The notes under the pieces are model-generated. The model did no database searches, was not told where the DNA came from, and saw only the letters and a program-made list of their open reading frames with translations. From Acidobacteriota bacterium (GTDB taxonomy: Bacteria; Acidobacteriota; Blastocatellia; RBC074): 64,000 nt of DNA. The stretch's first letter is position 1, and every line of letters begins with the position of its first letter. A program made the translations under genes and the position numbers. Of this stretch, positions 51,749 through 64,000 are shown one piece after another. The stretch is from NCBI GenBank assembly GCA_016715865.1, contig JADJXM010000011.1:139717-203716 (forward strand), given 5' to 3'.

Positions 51749-51778
51749 AAGTAAAAGTAGAAAGTAAAAGATTAAAAA
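51728..51778. repeat. Heptamer run (AGTTGAA to AGTAGAA)
   Basis: A run of GAAAGTT and GAAAGTA units at the end of lptFG supplies its final residues and TAA stop. No matching right arm was found; the following 115 bp up to the ahcY stop show nothing recognisable. Confidence 0.65.
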
Positions 51779-51895
51779 TTTTGGGTTTTGGCGGGGGGAG
51801 CGAGGCCGCCAGGCGAGCGATATCAATACCGCGGAGATCAGGCTATCGCTTTTAAATCTACCTGCGCATTTCATTGTCTCTGCGTAACATCAGGA

Positions 51896-53167
<1,272 letters not shown>

Positions 53168-53180
53168 TTTCCCTCCTCAG

Positions 53181-54410
<1,230 letters not shown>

Positions 54411-54573
54411 AATTCCTCCTAAGTTGAATCGAACTAAAATTGCAAATCCGCAGACCATTCCCGGGCCGGCAGTCTCCGTGACCGCCTGGTCATTATCTGA
54501 CTGGAATAAGAGCTTATCGTGATCGCCATTAAAGTCGCAAAGAATCGCATTGTTATAGGGTTGGTGTCAAGGG

Positions 54574-54697
54574 GAGTAAAAAGTAGAAAGTGTAAAGTAG
54601 AAAGGGATTAACATGAAAACTGCCGAGCTTGACTCGACAAAGTCTCATATATATAAAAGGATCACTTTCAACTTTCTACTTTTTACTATCTACTTTC
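54574..54697. repeat. Heptamer palindrome (AGTAGAA units)
   Basis: Arms at about 54574-54605 and 54664-54697 are inverted AGTAGAA/AGTAAAA runs. The repeat fills the divergent interval between metK and acs and ends just before the acs ribosome-binding site. Confidence 0.82.
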
Positions 54698-54711
54698 GGG
54701 GGAGGAAGGCA

Positions 54712-56667
<1,956 letters not shown>

Positions 56668-56669
56668 AA

Positions 56670-57170
56670 ATGCAATTTTTTGCGCCAGTTTTGATCGCAG
56701 TATTAATGTTACAGACAGCCCAGGAGGTTCCGCCGATCAGAAACTTTCTGAAAGTCAACGATGAATTCTGCACCGGAGCCCAACCGCGTATGGAGCATTT
56801 TGCTCAGCTCAAGGCCGATGGAATCAAGGCGGTCATCAACCTGCGCCAGCCGGGCGAACACCGTGCCGCCGAAGAAGAAGAGGCCGTCAAAGCCGCGGGA
56901 ATGAAATACTTCAACATCCCCGTCAAGTACATGGAGCCGAAGGACGAGGATGTCGATGCTTTTTTGAAGCTCACCGACGATCCCGAAAACCGCCCGGCTT
57001 TCATCCACTGCACCCTGGCGATCCGCGTTGGAGCCTTCTGGATGATCCGCCGCGTGGTGCGTGACGGCTGGACTTTTGATAAAGCCGAAGATGAGGCCAC
57101 GAAGGTCGGCCTCGTCAATGCCCCGCACCTGGTGGAATTCGCGAAAAAATATATCGAAACGCATAAGTAG
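56670..57170 (+). CDS. DUF442-type tyrosine-phosphatase-like protein, exported
   Basis: A 166-residue protein with an N-terminal hydrophobic signal (FFAPVLIAVLMLQTAQ). It resembles the dual-specificity-phosphatase-like/beta-lactamase-hydrolase-like family: FCTGAQPRMEHFAQLKADGI, VINLRQPGEH and the active-site region FIHCTLAIRVGAFWMIRRVV. In the family that loop usually reads HC-SGNR-G; here the SGN positions are LAI, so the phosphate-binding loop is altered while cysteine and arginine remain. Activity is therefore uncertain. It is probably co-transcribed with acs (2-bp gap) and would act in the periplasm. Confidence 0.72.
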   Translation: MQFFAPVLIAVLMLQTAQEVPPIRNFLKVNDEFCTGAQPRMEHFAQLKADGIKAVINLRQPGEHRAAEEEEAVKAAGMKYFNIPVKYMEPKDEDVDAFLKLTDDPENRPAFIHCTLAIRVGAFWMIRRVVRDGWTFDKAEDEATKVGLVNAPHLVEFAKKYIETHK

Positions 57171-57194
57171 CACTCTGTAAATTGAAATTCGAAA

Positions 57195-57330
57195 GAAGTT
57201 AATCGCAGAGGCCGCGAAGGGGCAGAGATTTTTTTGTGATATGAATATCCGGATTATTGCCCACAGGATATAATTCGAACACTGATCTTCCTTGTATATC
57301 TCTGCCCCTTTGCGGCCTTTTGATTAATTC
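57195..57330 (+). repeat. CGCAAAG-armed dispersed element, copy 3
   Basis: Arms 57195-57229 and 57298-57330 flank a core nearly identical to copy 2 (GATATGAATATCCGG, TTCGAACACTGATCTTCC). A further TTTGCCCCTTTGCG unit follows. The rest of the roughly 480-bp interval before the NACHT gene is AT-rich, with no confident promoter. Confidence 0.85.
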
Positions 57331-57647
57331 TTTGCCCCTTTGCGATTTTCCCACAATTGACGGGGGTATAGTGATAGACGGGAAATGTCTACACTTTGGC
57401 CTTGAATTATTAAAGAATTCATTACTGCACTGCTTGCAGCCAGAATCTTAAATAAATATTTCATTATTTAAAGGGCAATATAGACTAAATACTTGTGGTC
57501 AAAATACAATTACATCATAAATTGATTTGCTCTTTATTCTCGGTTCAAGGGACATAAATGATTATGAATAATGGCATATTAGGCCACAATAAGTGGTAAT
57601 TAATTTCATCGAGATCGGTAAAGAATTCAGAATTGGAGAAACCAGCT

Positions 57648-59273
57648 ATGGGCATAGATTGGCTATTTATATGGGGCGTAACACAAGCTACTGGATTCAT
57701 GTTCAAACCAATTCTGGAAGAATTCGCCAAGGATGTGGTGAAAGGAAAGGCTGAGGATTATGTGAAAGGATGCTTTGGTCGTGTTTTTAACTCGCACTGG
57801 AAGGATGCGTTTCAGCGTATTCTAGGCAAAGCTCTTCGAGAATTGTTACAGTTGGTTCAAGATGAGCTTCTTGACTGCGGAGTGCCTGAAACTGACTTAA
57901 AAAATTGGATTGTTACGCTCAAATCGTTTATCCAAAGCGAAGGTGTGCAGAAGGCCATCAGGTTTGCGTTCAATAAAAGCGATTCTGGTATTGATCCATT
58001 GTTATTTGTCCAAAGCTGGAAAAGTCTCTCTGACGCACAAAATCTTCCAGAAGATTTTTCATGGTCACGAATTGCCAAGCGGTTTTCGCGATCTGTTCGA
58101 AAGTTGCGTGAAGAAGATGATGAACTACGAGAAATCATGAAAGCCCAGTCCGTCGCTGAAACTGCTCAATCAGTTCAACAGCTAGCTGGGCTTGCTCCAG
58201 ATTTTGATCTTGAAAAATACCGCCAGGCACTGTTAGAGCGATACGCTAACCTGCATTTTGAAACTCTAGATACGACTGGTGCATATTACAGCGGCATTAA
58301 GCTATGGAGCGTTTTTGTTCTACAGTCAGTCCGTGATTGCCAGGATTACATACCGCAGCAGCTCGAAATCCCTAAAGAACATTTGCGTAGATTGTTTGAA
58401 CATGGTGAGATGAACGCATCTGCAGTAGAGAAAGCTGAAGAGATCATGGCTAATCGGAGACGAGCCTATGCAGATCAATCGCCTCGCCCAGTGCAAGAAG
58501 TTATTTCTGATAACCAGTACGAGCGTATCGTAATATTAGGCGATCCAGGTTCTGGCAAATCTTCCTTGCTTCAGTATCTGGCATTGAGCTGGGCGCAGAT
58601 CGAACTCGCTTCACAGCGATATACAAAGCCTCTTCCATTAATTGTTGAGTTGCGTGAATACGATCGTTGGGATTGTTCTGACGGTAAGAGTTTTGTGAGG
58701 TATCTACACGAAGCTTCAACTTGGCACAGACTAGATCAATTAAAACTCGACGAAATGATGCGTAAACGTGGTTCAGTAGTGATGCTGATAGACGGACTCG
58801 ACGAAATTTTTGATCAGACACGACGTGAGCAGGCCATAAACGATATTCACAGGTTTAGCAATAATTATCCTCAGACTCGTATCATCGTCACATCACGAGT
58901 AATTGGATACAAACAGCAACGTTTGTCGGATGCACATTTCCATCATTTTATGCTTCAGGATTTAGATGATACGCAAATTAACGAATTTCTGGAAAGATGG
59001 CATAACTCTACTTTCGATGACGATCGTGACCGTAAGCTAAAAGGGGAAAGGCTAGTTAAAGCGATCGGAGAGTCTCGATCAATTCGAGAATTGGCAGGCA
59101 ACCCATTGCTATTAACCATGATGGCTATACTAAACCGTCATCAGGAGCTTCCCCGCGACCGTGCACAACTTTATCAACAGGCATCGCGCGTCCTCTTACA
59201 CGAATGGGATACAGAACGAGCACTGGAAAGCCATCCTCAACTCAAAGGCGTCATCAGCTACTTGGAAAGCTGA
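57648..59273 (+). CDS. NACHT NTPase, N-terminal part of an NLR-like NACHT-HEAT protein
   Basis: The first part of a STAND ATPase. Residues 1-290 are helical, beginning MGIDWLFIWGVTQATGFMFK, and probably form the effector domain. The NACHT domain follows: Walker A GDPGSGKSS (about 298-306), Walker B VVMLIDGLDEIFDQ, the sensor TRIIVTSRVIGY and LAGNPLLLTMMAIL. ATG 57648 follows GGAG at good spacing. The frame is lost near 59265, where homology continues one base later; deleting one base gives KGVISYLKAEMLREVANFM. Bacterial NACHT proteins of this type protect against phages. AT-rich relative to core genes; the whole gene would span 57648-62774, about 1,700 residues. Confidence 0.88.
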   Translation: MGIDWLFIWGVTQATGFMFKPILEEFAKDVVKGKAEDYVKGCFGRVFNSHWKDAFQRILGKALRELLQLVQDELLDCGVPETDLKNWIVTLKSFIQSEGVQKAIRFAFNKSDSGIDPLLFVQSWKSLSDAQNLPEDFSWSRIAKRFSRSVRKLREEDDELREIMKAQSVAETAQSVQQLAGLAPDFDLEKYRQALLERYANLHFETLDTTGAYYSGIKLWSVFVLQSVRDCQDYIPQQLEIPKEHLRRLFEHGEMNASAVEKAEEIMANRRRAYADQSPRPVQEVISDNQYERIVILGDPGSGKSSLLQYLALSWAQIELASQRYTKPLPLIVELREYDRWDCSDGKSFVRYLHEASTWHRLDQLKLDEMMRKRGSVVMLIDGLDEIFDQTRREQAINDIHRFSNNYPQTRIIVTSRVIGYKQQRLSDAHFHHFMLQDLDDTQINEFLERWHNSTFDDDRDRKLKGERLVKAIGESRSIRELAGNPLLLTMMAILNRHQELPRDRAQLYQQASRVLLHEWDTERALESHPQLKGVISYLES

Positions 59274-59274
59274 G

Positions 59275-60906
59275 ATGCTACGTGAAGTTGCAAATTTTAT
59301 GCAAGCCGCACCTTCAGGATTGGCCGGAAACATAATTGCTCGCGAAGATCTTGAACGAATAATCCGTGATTACCTTAGGGACAAACTTGGGTTGCAGCAC
59401 CCGAATGCCCCAGCTCGTAATCTGGTAGATCAATTGCGGGTGCGAAATTTCATATTGTGCTTCCTCGGGGGAGATAGTTACGCCTTTATACATAGGACAT
59501 TCCTCGAGTACTATTGTGCTTCAGCCATAGTACATCAGTTTCAACATCAGCAAACTCTTACTCCAGACGATCTATGTGACAATGTATTTGGCAAGCATTG
59601 TAATGAAGAGTCTTGGCATGAAGTTCTATGTTTGATTGCAGGCCAGATTCACGAAAGGTTTGTGCAAATGATCATAGATTACTTGCTTCATAGAACGGAA
59701 GAGGATTTCGAGTTTCATAATATATACCTTGCTGCCCTCTGCTATATGGAAGTACATAATCCGAAAATAATTAGCGAGAGTCGTATAAACCTGAGCATCG
59801 CACTTGAAAAGTTGCTTCGCTTCGACTTTCCATATTTTTACAATAATTGGGAGGGAGATGAGGAACAACGCCGCAACCGAATTCGGGTAAAGTCCGTTAA
59901 TTTTATGGCACAACCCCACTTCCTTGATAATCCTCGCACCTGGCTCAAAGACCGCGCCTCGAAGGATGACAATTGGGCAGTGCGGCAAGCAGCGGGCAGG
60001 AGTTGGCTCGAGGGTGGAAGGACGATCCGGCACTCCTGCCGTGGCTCAAAGACCGCGCCTCGAAGGATGACAATGGGGCAGTGCGGAAAGCAGCGGCAGG
60101 AGTTGGCTCGAGGGTGGAAGGACGATCTCGGCTCCCTGCCGTTGCTCAAAGACCGCGCCTCGAAGGATGACAAGGGGGCAGTGCGGCAAGCAGGGGTGCA
60201 GGAGCTGGCTGGAGGGTGGAAGGATGAGCCCGGCACCCGGCCGGTGCTCAAAGACCGCGCCTCGAAGGAGGAAGACAATGATGCGGCAAGCAGCGGCAGG
60301 AGTTGGCTCGAGGGTGGAAGGACGATCCCGGCACCCTGCCGTTGCTCAAAGACCGCGCCTCGAAGGATGCGGACAATGATGTGCGGCAAGCAGCGGTGCA
60401 GGAGGTGGCTCGGGGGGGGAAGGACGCCCGGAATCTCGGTAGCCGCCGCTCAGACGCCCGCGCCTCGAAGGATGAGAATGGGGCAGTGCGGAAAGCAGCG
60501 GTGCAGGAGTTGGCTCGAGGGTGGAAGGACGATCCCGGCACCCTGCCGTGGCTCAAAGACCGCGCCTCGAAGGATGACAATGGGGCAGTGCGGCAAGCAG
60601 CGGTGCAGGAGTTGGCTCGAGGGTGGAAGGACGATCCCGGCACCCTGCCGTGGCTCAAAGACCGCGCCTCGAAGGATGACAATGGGGCAGTGCGGCAAGC
60701 AGCGGTGCAGGAGTTGGGGCCTGACCGCGGGCCTCGTGCGACCGCGCGCCGCGGAGGAGGAAGATAAGGGGGCGCGCGGCGGGGCAGGAGTGGGCCGGGA
60801 GGCAGGAGAGGGGCGATCCCGGCAATTCACGCCGTGGCTGAAAGACCGCGCCTCGGGGGATGACAATGGGGCAGTGCGGAGCAAAGCGGTGCAGGAGTTG
60901 GCCTGA
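59275..60906 (+). CDS. NACHT-HEAT protein, post-NACHT region and first repeats
   Basis: Continuation of the NACHT gene in the next frame. Residues from MLREVANFMQAAPSGLAGN through RNFILCFLGGDSYAFIHRTF and LEYYCASAIVHQFQHQ form the winged-helix/helical region typical after NACHT. HEAT-like repeats begin at about 59944 (WLKDRASKDDNWAVRQAA). Within the repeats the frame slips repeatedly: correct units (LARGWKDDLGSLPLLKDRAS) alternate with out-of-frame stretches rich in R, S, G and Q. Beyond about 59990 this frame is therefore not the real protein throughout. The longer frame that opens at 59161 adds only wrong-frame sequence before the junction. Confidence 0.7.
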   Translation: MLREVANFMQAAPSGLAGNIIAREDLERIIRDYLRDKLGLQHPNAPARNLVDQLRVRNFILCFLGGDSYAFIHRTFLEYYCASAIVHQFQHQQTLTPDDLCDNVFGKHCNEESWHEVLCLIAGQIHERFVQMIIDYLLHRTEEDFEFHNIYLAALCYMEVHNPKIISESRINLSIALEKLLRFDFPYFYNNWEGDEEQRRNRIRVKSVNFMAQPHFLDNPRTWLKDRASKDDNWAVRQAAGRSWLEGGRTIRHSCRGSKTAPRRMTMGQCGKQRQELARGWKDDLGSLPLLKDRASKDDKGAVRQAGVQELAGGWKDEPGTRPVLKDRASKEEDNDAASSGRSWLEGGRTIPAPCRCSKTAPRRMRTMMCGKQRCRRWLGGGRTPGISVAAAQTPAPRRMRMGQCGKQRCRSWLEGGRTIPAPCRGSKTAPRRMTMGQCGKQRCRSWLEGGRTIPAPCRGSKTAPRRMTMGQCGKQRCRSWGLTAGLVRPRAAEEEDKGARGGAGVGREAGEGRSRQFTPWLKDRASGDDNGAVRSKAVQELA

Positions 60907-61838
60907 GGGTGGAAGGGACGATCCCGGCACCCTGCCGTGGCTCAAAGACCGCGCCTCGAAGGATGGACAATGGGGCAGTGCGCAAGCAGCGGTGCAGGAG
61001 TTGGCCTGAGGTGGAAGGACGATCCCGGCACCCTGCCGTTGCTCAAAGACCGCGCCCGCAGGATGAAGACAATGATGCGGCAAGCAGCGGTGCAGGAGTT
61101 GGGCGGAGTGGTGGAAGGACGATCCCGGCACCGCCGTGGCTCAAAGACCGCGCCTCGAAGGATGACAATGGGGCAGTGCGGGAAGCAGCGGCAGGAGTTG
61201 GCCTGAGGGTGGGAGCGACGATCCCCGGCAACCTGCCGTGGCTCAAAGACCGCGCCTCGAAGGATGACAATGGGGCAGTGCGGAAAGCAGCGGTGCAGGA
61301 GTTGGCGCTGATGGGTGGAAGGACGATCCCGGCCCTCGCCGTTGCTCAAAGACCGCGCCTCGAAGGATGACAATGGGGCAGTGCGGAAAGCAGCGGTGCA
61401 GGAGTTGGCTCGAGGGTGGAAGGACGATCCCGGCACCCTGCCGTTGCTCAAAGACCGCGCCTCGAAGGATGAAGACAATGATGTGCGGCAAGCAGCGGTG
61501 CAGGAGTTGGCTAGGACGATCCCGGCTCTCGCCGTTGCTCAAAGACCGCGCCTCGAAGGATGAAGACAATGATGTGCGGCAAGCAGCGGTGCAGGAGTTG
61601 GCTCGAGGGTGGAAGGACGATCCCGGCACCCTGCCGTTGCTCAAAGACCGCGCCTCGAAGGATGAAGACAATGATGTGCGGCAAGCAGCGGCAGGAGTTG
61701 GCTCGAGGGTGGAAGGACGATCCCGCACCCCGCCGTTGCTCAAAGACCGCGCCTCGAAGGATGAAGACAATGATGCGGCAAGCAGCGGTGCAGGAGTTGG
61801 CTCGAGGGTGGAAGGACGATCCCGGCACCCTGCCGTGG
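59944..61838 (+). repeat. Tandem array of about 19 near-identical 102-bp (34-codon) repeats
   Basis: The unit encodes LKDRASKDDNGAVRKAAVQE followed by LARGWKDDPGTLPL, a HEAT-like helix pair. Unit starts are visible at about 59944, 60045, 60145, 60247, 60345, 60449, 60552, 60654, 60741, 60838, 60941, 61042, 61140, 61242, 61345, 61447, 61538, 61640 and 61739. Units are almost identical in DNA apart from alternation of GATGACAATGGGGCA and GATGAAGACAATGATG. Spacings vary (91-104 bp), breaking the frame. The same dinucleotide losses recur (GGTGCA to GGCA; GATGTGCGG to GATGCGG). The unit is about 64% G+C by count, well above the AT-rich gene around it. The unit near 60741 is badly degraded. Confidence 0.93.
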
Positions 61839-62774
61839 CTCAAAGATTGCGCTGTCTCAAATCAAATAATGGATGCCCGTTACGTTGCTGTTCGGGCAAT
61901 TAGCCGTTACTTCTATTATGATAAAAAAGTTCTTGATTTTCTTATAGGATGCAGTATAAATGATTTTCATAGACATGTTCGTGAAATTGCAATAGAAGAA
62001 CTTACAAAAAATTTCTCTGATTGCCCAGAGACCAGACAGTTGCTGATTGATCGTGTAGTCAACGATCCACACCCGTATGTAAGACAAAAGGCGTCTCAAT
62101 CGCTTGCCGAATATCTCATTAGTGAATTGCAAACCTTCGCCGATTTAGAGAGGTTAATCAAAGATCAAAGTAATGATTTTCGTTGTTCTGCTATTTGGGC
62201 CATTGCGATCAATTTTCGAGATGAAGATACCACTTTATCACTCCTTCGTGAACTTGCTGTGAATGACCTGAACAGCGATGTACGTAGAAACGCCTTGCAG
62301 GTTATTGCCAAATTTTACCCGAGGCATGAAAATACCGTATCCTTACTGCAATCATGTGCGACTAGTGATAGCGATGGATCTGTGCGTGACGGTGCTATAT
62401 GGAGTTTGGCAGATAACCAGTTTCGCGAAGATGCCCAAACATTATTCATTTTGTTCGATAGGTTAGTCAATGATGCTGATGAGAACGTCCGCAATTCATC
62501 AATTCACATTTTAACTAAGCATTATAGGAATAATGAATCAGTCTTACAGAAATTGATTGAACGGGCCGTAAATGATGATTCGCCCTCATTTGATGCTATG
62601 GACTACGATTATGACATGACAGTGCGTGATGCAGCTTTAAGAGCCATAGCAGATCACTGGGAAGATGATCCAAAAACATTACTCTTATTACGGTCACGTG
62701 AATTGCAAGATCCAACACCATGGCTACGTGAAAAGGCAAAGCGACTTGCTGATAAGATTGAGTCCAAAGCTTAA
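61560..62774 (+). CDS. NACHT-HEAT protein, C-terminal HEAT repeats
   Basis: The genuine frame is established by about 61773 (MRQAAVQELARGWKDDPGTL), and the protein then runs unbroken to the stop. After the last GC-rich unit come about nine diverged HEAT-like repeats (VRAISRYFYYDKKVLDFLIG, VREIAIEELTKNFSDCPETR, VRRNALQVIAKFYPRHENTV, VRDAALRAIADHWEDDPKTL). These keep the same V-R-xA---IA pattern with low mutual identity and AT-rich codons. The final helix ends EKAKRLADKIESKA. This gradient from identical to diverged units suggests a young amplified block inside an old repeat domain. The first 70 or so residues of this frame are out of frame relative to the protein. Confidence 0.78.
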   Translation: MKTMMCGKQRCRSWLEGGRTIPAPCRCSKTAPRRMKTMMCGKQRQELARGWKDDPAPRRCSKTAPRRMKTMMRQAAVQELARGWKDDPGTLPWLKDCAVSNQIMDARYVAVRAISRYFYYDKKVLDFLIGCSINDFHRHVREIAIEELTKNFSDCPETRQLLIDRVVNDPHPYVRQKASQSLAEYLISELQTFADLERLIKDQSNDFRCSAIWAIAINFRDEDTTLSLLRELAVNDLNSDVRRNALQVIAKFYPRHENTVSLLQSCATSDSDGSVRDGAIWSLADNQFREDAQTLFILFDRLVNDADENVRNSSIHILTKHYRNNESVLQKLIERAVNDDSPSFDAMDYDYDMTVRDAALRAIADHWEDDPKTLLLLRSRELQDPTPWLREKAKRLADKIESKA

Positions 62775-62828
62775 ATCCGACGAGCATAAAAATAATTCAT
62801 CGTAAAGCAATAACTTCCCTATAGAATA

Positions 62829-64000
62829 TTAAATCTCACACTCTAAATTTAAACTCGCTATTCCTTTGTTAATCTTAATAAGTAAATCTGCGGTGATTCT
62901 CGCCTTGCTTGTCAACAATCTCGAAAGATGCCGTAGCGATATTCCGGATGCTTCAGCCAATTTTCTTTGGCTGTATTTTTGGGCTTTTTTGATCACTCTC
63001 TGAACGTATTTATTGAAATCTTCCTCAGACATTCCATAGACAATTTGAGCCTCTTCTGAAATTCCAGTATAGAACTGATCCTCCAGCCGATTGGCTTCTT
63101 TTCCGATATAGGTGATATGGTCTGCGATTATGTGCCTTCTGCAAGTCACTCCCCTGTCCAGATAATCGCCATTCTCAAACTTGCTCTCAGGATGGAGGTG
63201 ATATTGAGATAAAAGTTCTTTGTATGATTTTAGGTGATTTTTCGGAACAGGGTCTCCGGTTTCACGATCAAAAGCACATTTAGCAGCCCTTGTAATATCT
63301 CTATCGAAAGATGCTACTGGCCGCACTGAAGAATGTTCTCTGCTTGCATAGAATGATAGAAGAAAGTTAAACGGCTTCACTTGATCTGTATAAGGTAGCT
63401 CATCATTGAAATCCTGATACCATCGCAACAAATTAGGCGAAGTCGCAGCATATCTGCTGACTGCTGGTTTTGATAAACCGGGCAGCAGATCTAAATTCAC
63501 ATGATCTGGATTTCCATCGAGCGCAGATTTCACAATCAAATACCAGAGATCATATTGCCAACGCTCTACCCCAATCTCTTTTAGATCGCATTTTGGAGAA
63601 GGGGTTATTTTTGGTGACCCCTTTTCGCTGTACGGAGCGAGTAGATGACCCAAAACCGTGAGCGGAAGCTTTACGGATTATGGGATTTCCATTCTTATCG
63701 ATATTGAAGAGGCAATATCTTTTTGAAGATACCGCGAGGCAATAGAGCGGTTGTATATTCTCAATTGATTTCATCATGCCAATTTTGTAATTCACATCCT
63801 CGATCTTGAAAAGCGGCCCAGGCTGTTTATATGGATTCAGGGGAGTAAACCACTCCTGTACTTTTATCGCCCGTCGCAGGAAATCAGCCTCAGACATATC
63901 ATCAGGCTTGGCTATCGCCATGCTGTCAGTATCACAGAAAGCCCATTCCAAATCTTCATCAATTGTCAGTCTCTCGGCGATTGCCAGCATTAATCGAGCT
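62829..64000 (-). CDS. Family-B-polymerase-like protein with C-terminal HTH (partial, frameshifted)
   Basis: The gene enters from the right edge. The upstream piece reads ARLMLAIAERLTIDEDLEWA then FCDTDSMAIA, resembling family B polymerase motif C (DTDS), and further on KRYCLFNIDKNGNPIIRKAS and AHGFG. At about 63645 the frame shifts by one base; the continuation is HLLAPYSEKGSPKITPSPKC, and then VERWQYDLWYLIVKSAL. The rest of the protein (to 62829) has PAVSRYAATSPNLLRWYQDF and CRRHIIADHITYIGKEANRL, and ends in an XRE-like helix-turn-helix (KYSQRKLAEASGISLRHLSR, LLTSKARITADLLIKI). I do not know a characterised member. Polymerase activity cannot be judged without the N-terminal part. Confidence 0.65.

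Noticed and set aside
59838..61770. Several long open frames on the minus strand across the repeat array, and frames in between on the plus strand
   Set aside because: They are shadows of the same GC-rich 102-bp unit, with low-complexity translations rich in R, S, P and A, and they match no start signals.
59944..61838. CRISPR-like direct repeat array
   Set aside because: Units are contiguous 102-bp coding repeats with no unique spacers, and they translate to HEAT-like helices continuous with the flanking protein.

Overview
The window is a contiguous stretch of a Gram-negative bacterial chromosome. LpxD, a fused LptF/LptG permease, lipoproteins and periplasmic proteins imply an outer membrane with lipid A. 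The gene content, the miaB-bifunctional nuclease pair, a prokaryotic caspase and the very abundant intergenic heptamer palindromes would suit Acidobacteriota, but that assignment is inference only. Core genes have moderate to high G+C; several accessory blocks are clearly AT-richer.

Layout. 1-20 kb is mostly housekeeping: partial mutS, tsaB-rimI, a DUF465 protein, psd-pssA, guaA, dnaE (broken by one frameshift), accA, ssb, a CpoB-like TPR protein, recN, miaB-bfn and parA-parB. 19-30 kb carries a degenerate alpha/beta hydrolase, lpxD, a decayed IS701-type element bracketed by a 103-bp direct repeat, xerD, an SDR-DUF2867 protein, a GH51 arabinofuranosidase, a secreted esterase, a caspase and an O-methyltransferase. 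31-35 kb holds a horizontally acquired-looking arsR-SRPBCC-RibD-hydrolase operon with a clear operator, then a DUF2975/XRE pair and a flavin oxidoreductase. 36.8-42.4 kb looks like a mobile or defence block: a tyrosine-recombinase relic, a DEAH helicase split by homopolymer frameshifts, and a deoxyribosyltransferase-like/TPR/SLOG protein. 42.5-57 kb returns to cell physiology: M61 peptidase, peptide-binding lipoprotein, an ECF sigma/anti-sigma/Spy-like operon, XRE-ImmA, fused lptFG, ahcY-metK, acs and a DUF442 phosphatase. 57.6-64 kb is AT-rich and accessory: an NLR-like NACHT NTPase whose sensor is an array of about 19 nearly identical 102-bp (34-residue) repeats, followed by a family-B-polymerase-like protein with a C-terminal HTH that runs off the right edge.

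Intergenic space is dominated by inverted repeats built from tandem units, most often 7 bp, with a different unit at different loci. Several neighbouring genes end inside these repeats. A separate longer element with a conserved core of about 70 bp occurs three times (20.3, 44.4 and 57.2 kb).

Frameshifts occur in dnaE, the helicase, the NACHT gene, the polymerase-like gene and the transposase. Because one hits an essential gene and several lie in homopolymers, sequencing or assembly indels are a serious explanation and should be excluded before any of these genes is called dead. No tRNA, rRNA or CRISPR was recognised.
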